64,000 nt of DNA from Canibacter oris. Lineage in GTDB: Bacteria > Actinomycetota > Actinomycetes > Actinomycetales > Microbacteriaceae. The position numbers and the translations under genes were made by a program. The stretch lies in assembly GCF_014197205.1 (NCBI RefSeq), contig NZ_JACIFD010000003.1:1-64000 (forward strand), given 5' to 3'. Shown here piece by piece: positions 56,251 through 64,000 of the stretch; the stretch's first letter is position 1; every line of letters begins with the position of its first letter. The notes under the pieces were generated by a model. The model saw only the letters and a list, made by a program, of their open reading frames with translations. It searched no databases and was not told the origin of the DNA.

Positions 56251-57084
56251 GTGAGCGAATCCTCGAACATCGCGTTGAAACTAGTTTCAGGCGAACTAAA
56301 ACTTACACGTTCCGCACAAAAAATTGTGCGAGCTCTGCTTGCTAATTACCCTGCCGCGGGGCTTTCTACTGTCGCAGAATTGGCAGAGGTATCGGGAGTT
56401 AGCGGCCCTACAGTTATTCGCTTCACGAAAGATCTTGGGTTCAATAGTTTTAAAGATTTTCAGGATGCGCTTAGAGTTGAACTCAGCGAACGGGAAACCT
56501 CCACTCTGCAACAAGTCACCCACCAAAAGGAAAACTCGCAGACTCAAACTCTCGTTTCAGCAGTCGCATCCTCACTAAACACTATTCCGTTAAAAGATTT
56601 AAATCAGGCCGTCCAGTACTTAAGTGACGCAAAGCGTAGAATTTTTGCGGTGGGTGGCGACTACTCAGAAATTGCTGCTGCACATCTCGTATTACAACTT
56701 ACCCAATTAAGGCCTCATGTCAGTGAGCTACCGGTTAAATCCGTTTTGGCAGCAGCCGCACTGTGCGATGCTAAAAAAGGAGACGTTCTCTGCGTCTATG
56801 ACGTTCGTAGATACAGTAAACACACCCTGCAAATTGCACAAGCCGCAAAAAATCAAGGGTTAAAACTCCTGCTTTTTACAGACAAGTGGCTCTCCCCAAT
56901 CACCGGTTTTTCTGACGCGGTTATTCCCGCGGAAGTCGTAACAGGAAATACGAATGACAGTTCTGTCGCTCTTCTAGCTGTCACCGAGTTGCTATGCAAT
57001 CAAGTCTCAGAGCATTTAGACAAAGAAGGTACAGCTCGTCTTGAAAAACTAGACGCTATACGACTTCAGATAGAACAAAATTAG
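56251..57084 (+). CDS. MurR/RpiR family transcriptional regulator
   Basis: Regulator of 277 residues. An RpiR-type helix-turn-helix (VAELAEVSGVSGPTVIRF, LGFNSFKDFQ) is followed by a SIS fold (AVGGDYSEIAAAHL, CVYDVRRYSKHTLQIA), which usually senses a phosphorylated sugar or small ligand. A CATAAT -10 lies 7 bases before the GTG, so the message is leaderless. Its end overlaps the M20 gene by 4 bases, in convergent orientation. It probably controls the four-gene operon at 57.1-62.2 kb. Confidence 0.88.
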   Translation: MSESSNIALKLVSGELKLTRSAQKIVRALLANYPAAGLSTVAELAEVSGVSGPTVIRFTKDLGFNSFKDFQDALRVELSERETSTLQQVTHQKENSQTQTLVSAVASSLNTIPLKDLNQAVQYLSDAKRRIFAVGGDYSEIAAAHLVLQLTQLRPHVSELPVKSVLAAAALCDAKKGDVLCVYDVRRYSKHTLQIAQAAKNQGLKLLLFTDKWLSPITGFSDAVIPAEVVTGNTNDSSVALLAVTELLCNQVSEHLDKEGTARLEKLDAIRLQIEQN

Positions 57085-58256
57085 TCTATCTGCAGCAGCT
57101 TTACACCAGCAAGGTATCCCGCCATCATTGTGAGTGCAACCCTGCGCACAGCATCCTCATCGGGCAAAAACCTTGGGTCATGCAACGAAACCCCTTCTGC
57201 TGAAACCTGGTTCTCTACCCCGACAAAAGCCATTACCGAAGGCACAACTGAACTGAAGAAGGAAAAATCATCTGCGCCTAGAGACCGCATTGGCTCCCCG
57301 ATAGATATCCCGCACGGTTTAAGCTCTTGCTTCATCTCCTCACAGAGTGTCGGGTCGTTGTCAAGCACTGGCTCCCCCTCCACATAGGTTAGATTCGCTG
57401 ATACACCATAAGCAGTTGCGACACTGCTACAGTACTTATCCAGAGCAGCGACCACATAACTTGCGTCTTCCGATCCGGTTGTCCGTATAGTCGCAGCGAT
57501 TTTCCCCGTAGCGGGCAGCACATTTGGAGCACCGCTGTCAGCTATCATTTGCCCCACGCTGACTAACGCCGGGTGCATAGGATTAACGTTGCGGCGAACT
57601 ATCTCATGTATGCCCGTGGCAATCGCTGCTATCGTAGCAACCACGTCTTGAGCTTGATGTGGATATGCACCGTGACCACCGGATCCGACAATCTCGATAT
57701 GCAGTTCCCCAGCAGCCGCATTAACAACTCCAGAACCTAAAGCTACCTCACCTTTTGGAATTCCTGGATGCACATGAGCTCCAATAGCGTAAGCTACCTT
57801 TTCTTTTTCTAATAATCCACTGTTTTTAATATCTAACGCCCCGGAAGGGTATGTCTCCTCACGCGGTTGCAATACCGGGATCAACGCGACCGGCAGCTCG
57901 ACTTGTCGCGCAGCCCGCACTACAGCTGCTAAAGCAGCCAAATGTATGTCGTGTCCGCAAGCATGCATTGCGCCATTCTTCGATGCTTTAGCAACTCCTG
58001 TCTCTTCTACAATCGGTAAGGCGTCTAATTCTCCTCGAATCGCAATAGCTGGCCCATAATCTGGGCCAAGTCTGCAAAACCCGCCAGTTTCCGCAGTAGG
58101 CGTCACTTGAAAACCGATATGCTCCTCAAACGCCGCTAGTGTATCGCTTTCTTCGCCAGATATCCGAGGGTCTTGATGCACTTTCCATCGCAATTCACTA
58201 GCAGCCGACAGTTCAGCTTCGAGCGCTACAAAAAGTTTTTGTTTTAACTTTTCCAC
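57081..58256 (-). CDS. M20D-family amidohydrolase/aminoacylase
   Basis: Zinc peptidase-fold enzyme of 391 residues. The metal-binding HACGHDIH segment, the EETYPSGA acidic segment and the HVHPGIP strand are in family order. It hydrolyses N-acyl amino acids or related amides. It is last in the APC permease operon, 3 bases after the amidohydrolase gene. With the GS-like ligase and amidohydrolase it may strip an N-acyl or gamma-glutamyl group. Confidence 0.88.
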   Translation of the reverse strand: MEKLKQKLFVALEAELSAASELRWKVHQDPRISGEESDTLAAFEEHIGFQVTPTAETGGFCRLGPDYGPAIAIRGELDALPIVEETGVAKASKNGAMHACGHDIHLAALAAVVRAARQVELPVALIPVLQPREETYPSGALDIKNSGLLEKEKVAYAIGAHVHPGIPKGEVALGSGVVNAAAGELHIEIVGSGGHGAYPHQAQDVVATIAAIATGIHEIVRRNVNPMHPALVSVGQMIADSGAPNVLPATGKIAATIRTTGSEDASYVVAALDKYCSSVATAYGVSANLTYVEGEPVLDNDPTLCEEMKQELKPCGISIGEPMRSLGADDFSFFSSVVPSVMAFVGVENQVSAEGVSLHDPRFLPDEDAVRRVALTMMAGYLAGVKLLQID

Positions 58257-58259
58257 TAA

Positions 58260-59411
58260 TTATCCCTCTAATTTATAAGCACGAATCGCGTTTTCGAACC
58301 CAATCATGCTTGCGACTCTCTCTGCTTCCGCCAGCGGCCATTGATGCTCGTCTATAAAACTCTGCAAAACGCGCGCAAGACCATCCCGGAAAAGTTTGGC
58401 ACCAATGTAATAAAGCTCCGGGAGCCCAAATGCATCCGAAGAAAATAGAATTTTCCCGAACGGGGCAAGCTCCAGGGACTCCGCTATTACGCTGGTACTA
58501 CGTGAACCTGTGTAGTTAATCGCGAGGCCCACATCAAAATAAACGCTAGGGAAAACATCCGCCAAGTATCCAGCTTCGCGATGAAACGGGTAACAGTGCA
58601 ACAGCATAAATCTAGCATCGTAGTCGGCTGCAGCTCGAATCAGATTGGTCAGCAACAATGGATTACATCGATGCAAATCAACGTCATCATCACCGTAACC
58701 GATGTGAAACTGGATTGCAGTTTCTTTCTTAATGGCATACCAAATTAAAGCCCTAATAACCTCTGGATCCGCCAATCTCGGAACCTGACCAGGCTCAAGC
58801 GTTTTAAACCAATTTGCTACGGCCAATACCGCCTCATCGTCGGTCGGTTGCGAATGAGGGAAGTCAAGACCAACTCGATAAGCAGCAATAGTTTTTACCC
58901 CGATTGCTCGACAAAGACTTTTATCAAGTTCAGCCACGATTTTTGACCATAACTCAAACGGGTTTCCCCCTACCTCTAAATGCTGAAAAGCTACGGTTTC
59001 CGCTACTTTTTCGAGACGAACAATCTCATAAGCCTTAGCACTAGCTGCTTCAGACATCTCTTCCGGTGACAGAATAGACTTCGGTTGGTGTCCTGTCTCA
59101 ATCCCAAGATAGCTGATCTTGCTAGCTTCCAGGAGAATTCTATTAACCTTGCTCGACCCTAATTCTTGTCTCACGCGTAGATACTCGTCTGGCTCTGAAA
59201 AATCTGATATTCCCAAAGGTGCAGAACAAAAGCGTCGTATAGCAAAGCCAACTTGAGAATCAAAACGAGTAGTCCCAGCTACTGCCGGTGCAGAAGATTC
59301 TGAGATTAGCTCTTCAAATCCGGCTCGGTCCAAATCTTCATTTACCACTCCGTGGCAGTGATGATCAAAAAGCACCAGCTCATCCAAATTCAATTTCACG
59401 TCAGTACACAC
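58260..59411 (-). CDS. FluG-like amidohydrolase
   Basis: TIM-barrel metallohydrolase of about 383 residues. FDHHCHG near the N-terminus holds the metal-binding His pair, FHIGYGDDD and MLLHCYPFHREAGYLA the later ligands, and FSSDAFG the metal Asp. Its start is unclear: GTGs at 59426, 59411 and 59399 are in frame, and the GAGG spacing favours 59411, overlapping the ligase stop. Amidohydrolases of this kind fused to or beside glutamine-synthetase-like proteins form the FluG pattern. Confidence 0.8.
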   Translation of the reverse strand: MCTDVKLNLDELVLFDHHCHGVVNEDLDRAGFEELISESSAPAVAGTTRFDSQVGFAIRRFCSAPLGISDFSEPDEYLRVRQELGSSKVNRILLEASKISYLGIETGHQPKSILSPEEMSEAASAKAYEIVRLEKVAETVAFQHLEVGGNPFELWSKIVAELDKSLCRAIGVKTIAAYRVGLDFPHSQPTDDEAVLAVANWFKTLEPGQVPRLADPEVIRALIWYAIKKETAIQFHIGYGDDDVDLHRCNPLLLTNLIRAAADYDARFMLLHCYPFHREAGYLADVFPSVYFDVGLAINYTGSRSTSVIAESLELAPFGKILFSSDAFGLPELYYIGAKLFRDGLARVLQSFIDEHQWPLAEAERVASMIGFENAIRAYKLEG

Positions 59412-60708
59412 TGTTGTATACCTCACATAATTCGTTTGGAGTGCGTCCCTTCAAGAAAGCAATTTCATCTCGCTTAATTGCCTCAAACGTAGCTAAGAAT
59501 TCAGGCGCGAACCATGAGCTCACAACATCGTTAGCCAACAACAACTCCAAGGCTGACTGTAAGTCACGTGGCAATTCAGACAAGCCCATATGTTCTCCTG
59601 CTAAATCTAGCTCACCAATCACAATTGGTTGCGGCGGAAGATCTTCAGCCAACCCTTGCATTCCCGCACGCAGAATAATACCAACAAGTATCCAAGGGTT
59701 TACGCCGATATCACTTGCTCTGAATTCAAAATGCAGTTGTGGAGCTGGATCACGACCATCCAATTCATTGGTTGGCGGGATTCTCAAAAGCGCTTCCCGG
59801 TTTTGCAATCCTAAAAATGCCCGCGCAGTAGACCAGTTGTGCGGTGCTAAACGATCATAGCTCGTGACAAGAGGTGCAAATAAAGCTGTGAGCGCTGGAG
59901 CATATTTCACGATTCCGGCAGCAAACTTTGCAGCCTTATCACTCAACCTCCCGGGCTTAGTAGAGTCAAAACAAATCTGATTGCCCTCTAAATCACTCAG
60001 CCCAAAGTGCACATGCACTCCGTTGCCTGCACTTCCGGGGGAAACGGTTGGCGCAAAACTCGCTTCTTTTCCTGCTTGTTCGAATACGTCATAAACAATC
60101 TCCCGCACCAAAACAGCGCGATCTGCCGCAGTTACAGGGTCGGTTGGCTGCAAAGTCACCTCAAATTGGTGTCTCCCGTACTCGGGCAGCCAAGTCTCTG
60201 GCTGCAAACCTGCCGCACTGAGGATATTCATCAGTTGCGTACCCATTGGCTCCGCCCGCCGGAATTCTTCAAGCGAAAAGGGATGATGTTCTCGGTTATC
60301 TGAAATATCGACAAATTCATGCTCAAAAGTCACTTTTGCCTTCAACCCATAAGTGTCCGCAAGCTCGGCAACTGCTTTTTTCAAGAAGGTGCGTGGACAC
60401 GCCGCCCACGGGGTGCCATCTGGTTCGATTAGATCCGCAAAAACGATATTAAGCGGTGGTTTCTCTCCGATACTCGGGATTCTAGTTACAGCATTGTGGT
60501 CAGGCAACAGCCGTAGATCTCCGCTTGAACCGTAAGGAATGTTCTCTACGATATGACCCAGCGGACCAATCCCCAGATTTGCTGGCACCCAACCTAGCGA
60601 AGTACGGGGGCTGTAATCACTGAGCAACATTGACCTGCCTTTGGTTCTGGCGGCAATATCGCTTGTAGCTACAAATAGCAGCTCTTCTCCAACATTTTCA
60701 AAAGTCAT
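59401..60708 (-). CDS. Glutamine-synthetase-like gamma-glutamyl ligase
   Basis: Class I GS-family protein of 435 residues. NGVHVHFGL, the ATP/metal segment FEHEFVD and LHFEFRASDIGVNPW keep the active-site order. The identity of its neighbours points away from nitrogen assimilation and towards gamma-glutamylation of an amine, as in PuuA and related ligases. It is second in the operon, 20 bases after the permease, and overlaps the amidohydrolase start. Confidence 0.87.
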   Translation of the reverse strand: MTFENVGEELLFVATSDIAARTKGRSMLLSDYSPRTSLGWVPANLGIGPLGHIVENIPYGSSGDLRLLPDHNAVTRIPSIGEKPPLNIVFADLIEPDGTPWAACPRTFLKKAVAELADTYGLKAKVTFEHEFVDISDNREHHPFSLEEFRRAEPMGTQLMNILSAAGLQPETWLPEYGRHQFEVTLQPTDPVTAADRAVLVREIVYDVFEQAGKEASFAPTVSPGSAGNGVHVHFGLSDLEGNQICFDSTKPGRLSDKAAKFAAGIVKYAPALTALFAPLVTSYDRLAPHNWSTARAFLGLQNREALLRIPPTNELDGRDPAPQLHFEFRASDIGVNPWILVGIILRAGMQGLAEDLPPQPIVIGELDLAGEHMGLSELPRDLQSALELLLANDVVSSWFAPEFLATFEAIKRDEIAFLKGRTPNELCEVYNSVY

Positions 60709-60728
60709 TTCAAGCTCCTATTTATTTC

Positions 60729-62168
60729 TTATAGTGGATCGTGTGCAGTGATATCACTGCCAATTTTTTTCGCGAGATCAGGTTTCGCTAATGCAATGAC
60801 TAGTCCGACAAGACACCAAGCGCCTGCCAAGTATGGGAAGTAAGTGTAGGGCGCTTCCTGTCCAATCACCTGATTGATATATACCAGGACGAGATAAGCA
60901 AGCGCCAGCAATGGCAGTACCAATTCATACTTAGCAATCTTTGACCCCGGTTTAAGCACATACCGAATAACACCTACTGATGTCATACCGTACGCAATAA
61001 CCATGCAAAGCGTGCCGATAGTCGCATACCAGTAGTAAACATCGACACTCGTGGCTCCGAACAAACCCAAAGCTAGTGCCATCACAACAGCCAAAACAAC
61101 TGCAAACCAAACTGCGTTTGCGGGAACACCTGTTTTAGGATTCACAGCAGCTAGCCGCTTCGGCCCAAAACCATCACGCGAAAGCGCAAATAGCAGACGT
61201 GAAGCAGCAGCTGTTGAGCTCAGGAACGCTGCAAGCGCCACACAGAACGCAATAGCTGAGATACCAATCGCAAACCATTTGCCGATGTAAGTGGTCGATA
61301 ACTGCGTGAGAGTTGATTCCGAGGCGCTAAATGCTGCTACTCCTGCTTCATCAGTACCGAAGCCAATAGTTTGAGCAAACATCACAATCACATAAATGAA
61401 CCCACCAAGAGCCACCGCCAAAAACAGTGACCGCGGCACAACTCGTTTGGGCTCTGCGGCTTCCTCCCCAAGAGAGCTGCCCGACTCAAACCCGGCCCAA
61501 GAGAGGAACGCGAAAACAGATGCTGTCAGGATCACACTAAAGCTGTTACCTGCAGGACTCAAAGCAGTGAAATCAATTCCAGTAGAAACCGGCGCTTTAC
61601 CGGTTCCGACGGTGACAAAAATCACCGCAGCCAATACCAACATTGCAACAATACCGATAAAACCAATGATGAGCAAGGTTCGGGCTGTGACTTTTGACTC
61701 CCGCAGATTTAGTGCTAGACCAAGCACCAGAATCAGCAATGGAATTAACATCCACAGCTTCCCATCCAGAGAAAGACCGATTTCTCCTAAGAAAGCTTCA
61801 AAGAAAACTGCGCAAGCACCGACGATGCAGGCTGCGAAAAAAATGTATGTTCCAAGCAGAGCGAAGCCACCAAAAAATCCGGCCCGCGGTCCAATCGTGC
61901 TACCGGCTAGAGCATATACTGATCCTGCATGCGTGATGAGACCCGTTAGCCGGATAAAACTATATGCAACAAGCATGGTGCCCAAAAAAGCGATTGAGAA
62001 TGTGAAAGGCACCGCTTTGCCTACAATACCGGCAACACCGATGCCATTAAGAGACATCGCCATCACCGGCCCCATAAAGCCAATAGAAATTGCTGTAATC
62101 TCCCAGGTTCGCAACTTCCTCTTAACGGATACTACTTCCGGGGCTGCTGTGTCTTCTGTGTACGCCAC
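60729..62168 (-). CDS. APC-family amino acid/amine permease
   Basis: Membrane transporter of 479 residues with twelve or so helices, opening with an ISIGFMGPVMAMSLNGIG helix and typical of the amino acid-polyamine-organocation family. The GTG at 62168 has AAGGAG at 6 bases and is taken as the start; ten more residues are open upstream to 62198. It is the first gene of the operon and likely imports the compound that the ligase and amidohydrolases act on. An inverted repeat 80 bases upstream may be the regulator's site. Confidence 0.9.
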   Translation of the reverse strand: MAYTEDTAAPEVVSVKRKLRTWEITAISIGFMGPVMAMSLNGIGVAGIVGKAVPFTFSIAFLGTMLVAYSFIRLTGLITHAGSVYALAGSTIGPRAGFFGGFALLGTYIFFAACIVGACAVFFEAFLGEIGLSLDGKLWMLIPLLILVLGLALNLRESKVTARTLLIIGFIGIVAMLVLAAVIFVTVGTGKAPVSTGIDFTALSPAGNSFSVILTASVFAFLSWAGFESGSSLGEEAAEPKRVVPRSLFLAVALGGFIYVIVMFAQTIGFGTDEAGVAAFSASESTLTQLSTTYIGKWFAIGISAIAFCVALAAFLSSTAAASRLLFALSRDGFGPKRLAAVNPKTGVPANAVWFAVVLAVVMALALGLFGATSVDVYYWYATIGTLCMVIAYGMTSVGVIRYVLKPGSKIAKYELVLPLLALAYLVLVYINQVIGQEAPYTYFPYLAGAWCLVGLVIALAKPDLAKKIGSDITAHDPL

Positions 62169-62248
62169 TGTGCGCTCCTTGACTCTCCCAAACATCACTG
62201 TTTTGTAATTTTTACTAAAAAACAGTTAAAAAACTGCTTTATTGAAAT

Positions 62249-62268
62249 AAATACTAAATTCAGTATTT
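62249..62268 (-). promoter_or_regulatory. Inverted repeat upstream of the permease operon
   Basis: AAATACT-N6-AGTATTT, a 7-bp perfect dyad 81 bases upstream of the permease start. The RpiR regulator is the candidate ligand. A weaker AATACTTAAA stretch precedes that regulator's own gene near 56224. Confidence 0.55.
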
Positions 62269-62375
62269 GGTTTTGTCAAGCTACCGATCAATTGAGTGCT
62301 TGAACTTCGAAATCCGTTCACACAAGCACTGATGTTAAAACCTACTCCAAAGTTGGAGTATGTGCGAGGTTTGCC

Positions 62376-63128
62376 CTACTTAAACATTTCATGAAGCGAC
62401 AAACTCATTCGAGCATGAATTTCATATATTGCATATAAATTTGCTTCTGCAGATAACTTCCAAATCTGCTTTTTCGGCGCTCCCTCTTTCGAATCGCTTT
62501 TAACGATCCACCGCATTTTTGCTTCTAAAATCTCTTTGTAATCGCTTAAAGTCGCAATTTTTATTTTTTGTTCCCCAAAGACTCCCATCCCCAAGCTATC
62601 GATAAACGCTTTAGAGTTATGAATTTCACTAAGGTCCAATGAAGTTGGGCTCCAAAAATCTTTACCAACAAGTTTATATAAGTCCGAATCATCCTTGAAT
62701 AAATAATGTGCTGCACCAAGGAGAAAATCCGATGTGGTAGCAGAAAGACGTTCATTCACGTTATAAAAGCGGGAAAATGACTTATCAAACTTACCCTTAT
62801 TCTTAGAAACTAAGTGCAAATCACATGAAGCAGCATTAATTAATTCCACCTGCGATTTAAGTTTGACATAGGGCGATCTTCGAATATCTCGTATCATAAA
62901 TAACCAAGGGATATCTAAAAATTCGACTTCCCCAGCATGAACGTAACTTCCGTTTTCTGTGATTAATTTCTTTCTTAACTCATTGCTCCAGGAGTTAAAA
63001 GAAGTTCTGACTGCCTGTTCCCTATCCAAATTCTTTTGATTTTTTTCAAACTTCCAACCAAAAAAAGCAATCAATAAAGATATGAGAAAATTAGACAGTG
63101 CGTCAATCCAGGGCAAATACTCTTCCAA
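62376..63128 (-). CDS. AT-rich hypothetical protein with one N-terminal helix
   Basis: Unrecognised protein of 250 residues. A single hydrophobic segment (about 10-24) is followed by a long, mostly helical, Lys/Ser-rich soluble region with no family motif I know. Base composition is far below the window average, suggesting foreign origin. It lies beside another AT-rich membrane protein gene. A signal-anchor topology with the body in the cytosol is likely from the charges. Confidence 0.65.
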   Translation of the reverse strand: MEEYLPWIDALSNFLISLLIAFFGWKFEKNQKNLDREQAVRTSFNSWSNELRKKLITENGSYVHAGEVEFLDIPWLFMIRDIRRSPYVKLKSQVELINAASCDLHLVSKNKGKFDKSFSRFYNVNERLSATTSDFLLGAAHYLFKDDSDLYKLVGKDFWSPTSLDLSEIHNSKAFIDSLGMGVFGEQKIKIATLSDYKEILEAKMRWIVKSDSKEGAPKKQIWKLSAEANLYAIYEIHARMSLSLHEMFK

Positions 63129-63254
63129 AACTACTCCTGCTAAGACAAAACTTTACTGCTGGTTTAGTTGCGAATACAAACACAAACATCTAATGATTTG
63201 TACAGATATTTCTGCGTATCTTTACAACAGGAAACAGTAAATCCAGTTCACTCG

Positions 63255-63833
63255 TCACATTACTTGAACCAAAGTTCTTGTCAGAATAAATTTTTTTGCG
63301 GAAAAAGCAATCCCAAAGACACAAACCCAAATTGCCGCACCTAACGCAAAGCCAGCATAAGGAAGAATTATTTCTACGTTTATTTGTTTAATTTTCTCCT
63401 TTTCAATTGCGCCTTCTCCGAAAAGTCCAAGTATAAATTCTAACGATCCAGTAAACATAAAAATCACAGTTACAACAATTGATGAACCGACTATTTGTAA
63501 AAACATCCAAATCAAAGTTATTTCTTTGTGCGCCTGCTGATAGGTGTTATCCAAAAACTGCGTGCTTACTTGCAATTCATCCATCTTGTTTTTAATGTCC
63601 TCCGCAGAAGGGATTTTTGTTAAATCTTCTTTTATAAACAACAACAAAATTACGCAATATAAAACTCCACTTGCTAGAAATATGATGCTTGGAAGTTTTA
63701 GCTCAGGCAAGCAACTAATGACAACTAACAATAAAGCAAATAATAAAAGAAATATCGTGATTGTGAAAAACACATAACGGCAAACGCATTGCTCTAAAAC
63801 ATATTTAGTGAGGTCTTTTTTTGTATTGCCCAT
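63255..63833 (-). CDS. AT-rich hypothetical membrane protein
   Basis: Unrecognised protein of 192 residues with about four hydrophobic segments (roughly 18-38, 44-65, 110-135, 155-180) separated by a Glu/Lys-rich loop near residue 75-100. No motif ties it to a known family. Its composition matches the neighbouring hypothetical gene and the two may be one transferred unit. Confidence 0.65.
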   Translation of the reverse strand: MGNTKKDLTKYVLEQCVCRYVFFTITIFLLLFALLLVVISCLPELKLPSIIFLASGVLYCVILLLFIKEDLTKIPSAEDIKNKMDELQVSTQFLDNTYQQAHKEITLIWMFLQIVGSSIVVTVIFMFTGSLEFILGLFGEGAIEKEKIKQINVEIILPYAGFALGAAIWVCVFGIAFSAKKFILTRTLVQVM

Positions 63834-63881
63834 TTTCCACCTCGTCTGATTTCGGGTTTAGCTTCTAAGCATTCAAGTGCT

Positions 63882-64000
63882 TCAGTCATCCACTACGGTG
63901 TAGTGTTTGCGCACGGGGGTGTGCACATCCCAGGTGCCGCGCCAACCGCTGGGCATCACAACAATGTCGCCGCCACGGTAGGTGCGCGGTTCCGCTCCCT
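63882..64000 (-). CDS. C-terminal end of a cupin-domain protein (partial)
   Basis: Only the last ~39 codons lie in the window; the gene continues beyond base 64000. The peptide reads YRGGDIVVMPSGWRGTW and ends VHTPVRKHYTVVDD, which is the C-terminal strand pattern of a cupin_3/DUF861 protein. Such proteins accompany amine and amino acid degradation clusters, which fits the nearby ligase-amidohydrolase operon, though AT-rich genes intervene. Confidence 0.7.
   Translation of the reverse strand, partial: GAEPRTYRGGDIVVMPSGWRGTWDVHTPVRKHYTVVDD

Overview
The window looks like the chromosome of a high-GC Gram-positive actinobacterium. It carries an HspR-type dnaK-grpE-dnaJ-hspR operon with HAIR operators, the class Ib nrdH-nrdI-nrdE-nrdF cluster behind paired NrdR boxes, a mycobacterial-type bifunctional dCTP deaminase, a single-chain glycyl-tRNA synthetase, and small DUF1469/DUF3618 envelope proteins. 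Many starts are GTG or TTG, and several transcripts look leaderless. Micrococcales/Microbacteriaceae is my best guess; the sequence does not prove it. No plasmid, phage module, transposase, rRNA or CRISPR array was seen.

Layout. 0.3-8.2 kb: a D,D-carboxypeptidase, a zinc alcohol dehydrogenase, and a 5-oxoprolinase operon (pxpA, a fused pxpB-pxpC, and a decayed biotin-carboxylase-like protein) behind an old-yellow-enzyme gene. 8.3-13.4 kb: a six-gene operon encoding a membrane-anchored secreted protein, DUF2997, DUF1257 (Ycf35-like), a membrane helix-hairpin-helix protein, a Ycf46-type AAA ATPase and a radical-SAM activase-like protein. This is the best candidate for an undescribed system. 13.5-16.1 kb: lower-GC accessory genes (Fic protein, excisionase-type HTH protein, frameshifted PIN toxin) with strong inverted repeats. 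16.1-20.1 kb: class Ib ribonucleotide reductase, preceded by an unusual ~500-bp repeat-rich non-coding region. 20.7-34.7 kb: mostly housekeeping (rlmH, hemD, a degenerate HemY-like protein, a CPBP protease, glyS, a lipoate ligase, dcd, an amidase, a secreted CHAP-like protein). 34.9-41.8 kb: a glycosyltransferase, the HspR chaperone operon and a Pif1-like helicase.

41.9-49.8 kb: a DUF2470-heme oxygenase fusion with a His-rich linker, a lipoprotein of the beta-lactamase fold that has lost its catalytic residues, a duplicated FtsX-type ABC exporter, and a divergent NarL-type two-component system. 49.9-51.7 kb: tRNA-Gly(CCC) followed by an AlbA_2/ATPase gene bracketed by two nearly identical ~80-bp direct repeats, a small insertion-like unit. 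51.7-56.1 kb: an Lrp-type regulator, an aldehyde dehydrogenase, an MFS transporter and a TM2 protein with internal repeats. 56.2-62.2 kb: a lower-GC catabolic island (APC permease, glutamine-synthetase-like ligase, FluG-like amidohydrolase, M20 amidohydrolase, convergent RpiR regulator), probably for an amine or gamma-glutamyl compound. 62.3-63.9 kb: a very AT-rich stretch with two unrecognised membrane proteins. The 3' end of a cupin gene closes the window.

A recurring theme is fold without catalysis. The biotin carboxylase, the serine hydrolase and the HemY-like protein each keep family shape while losing key residues.
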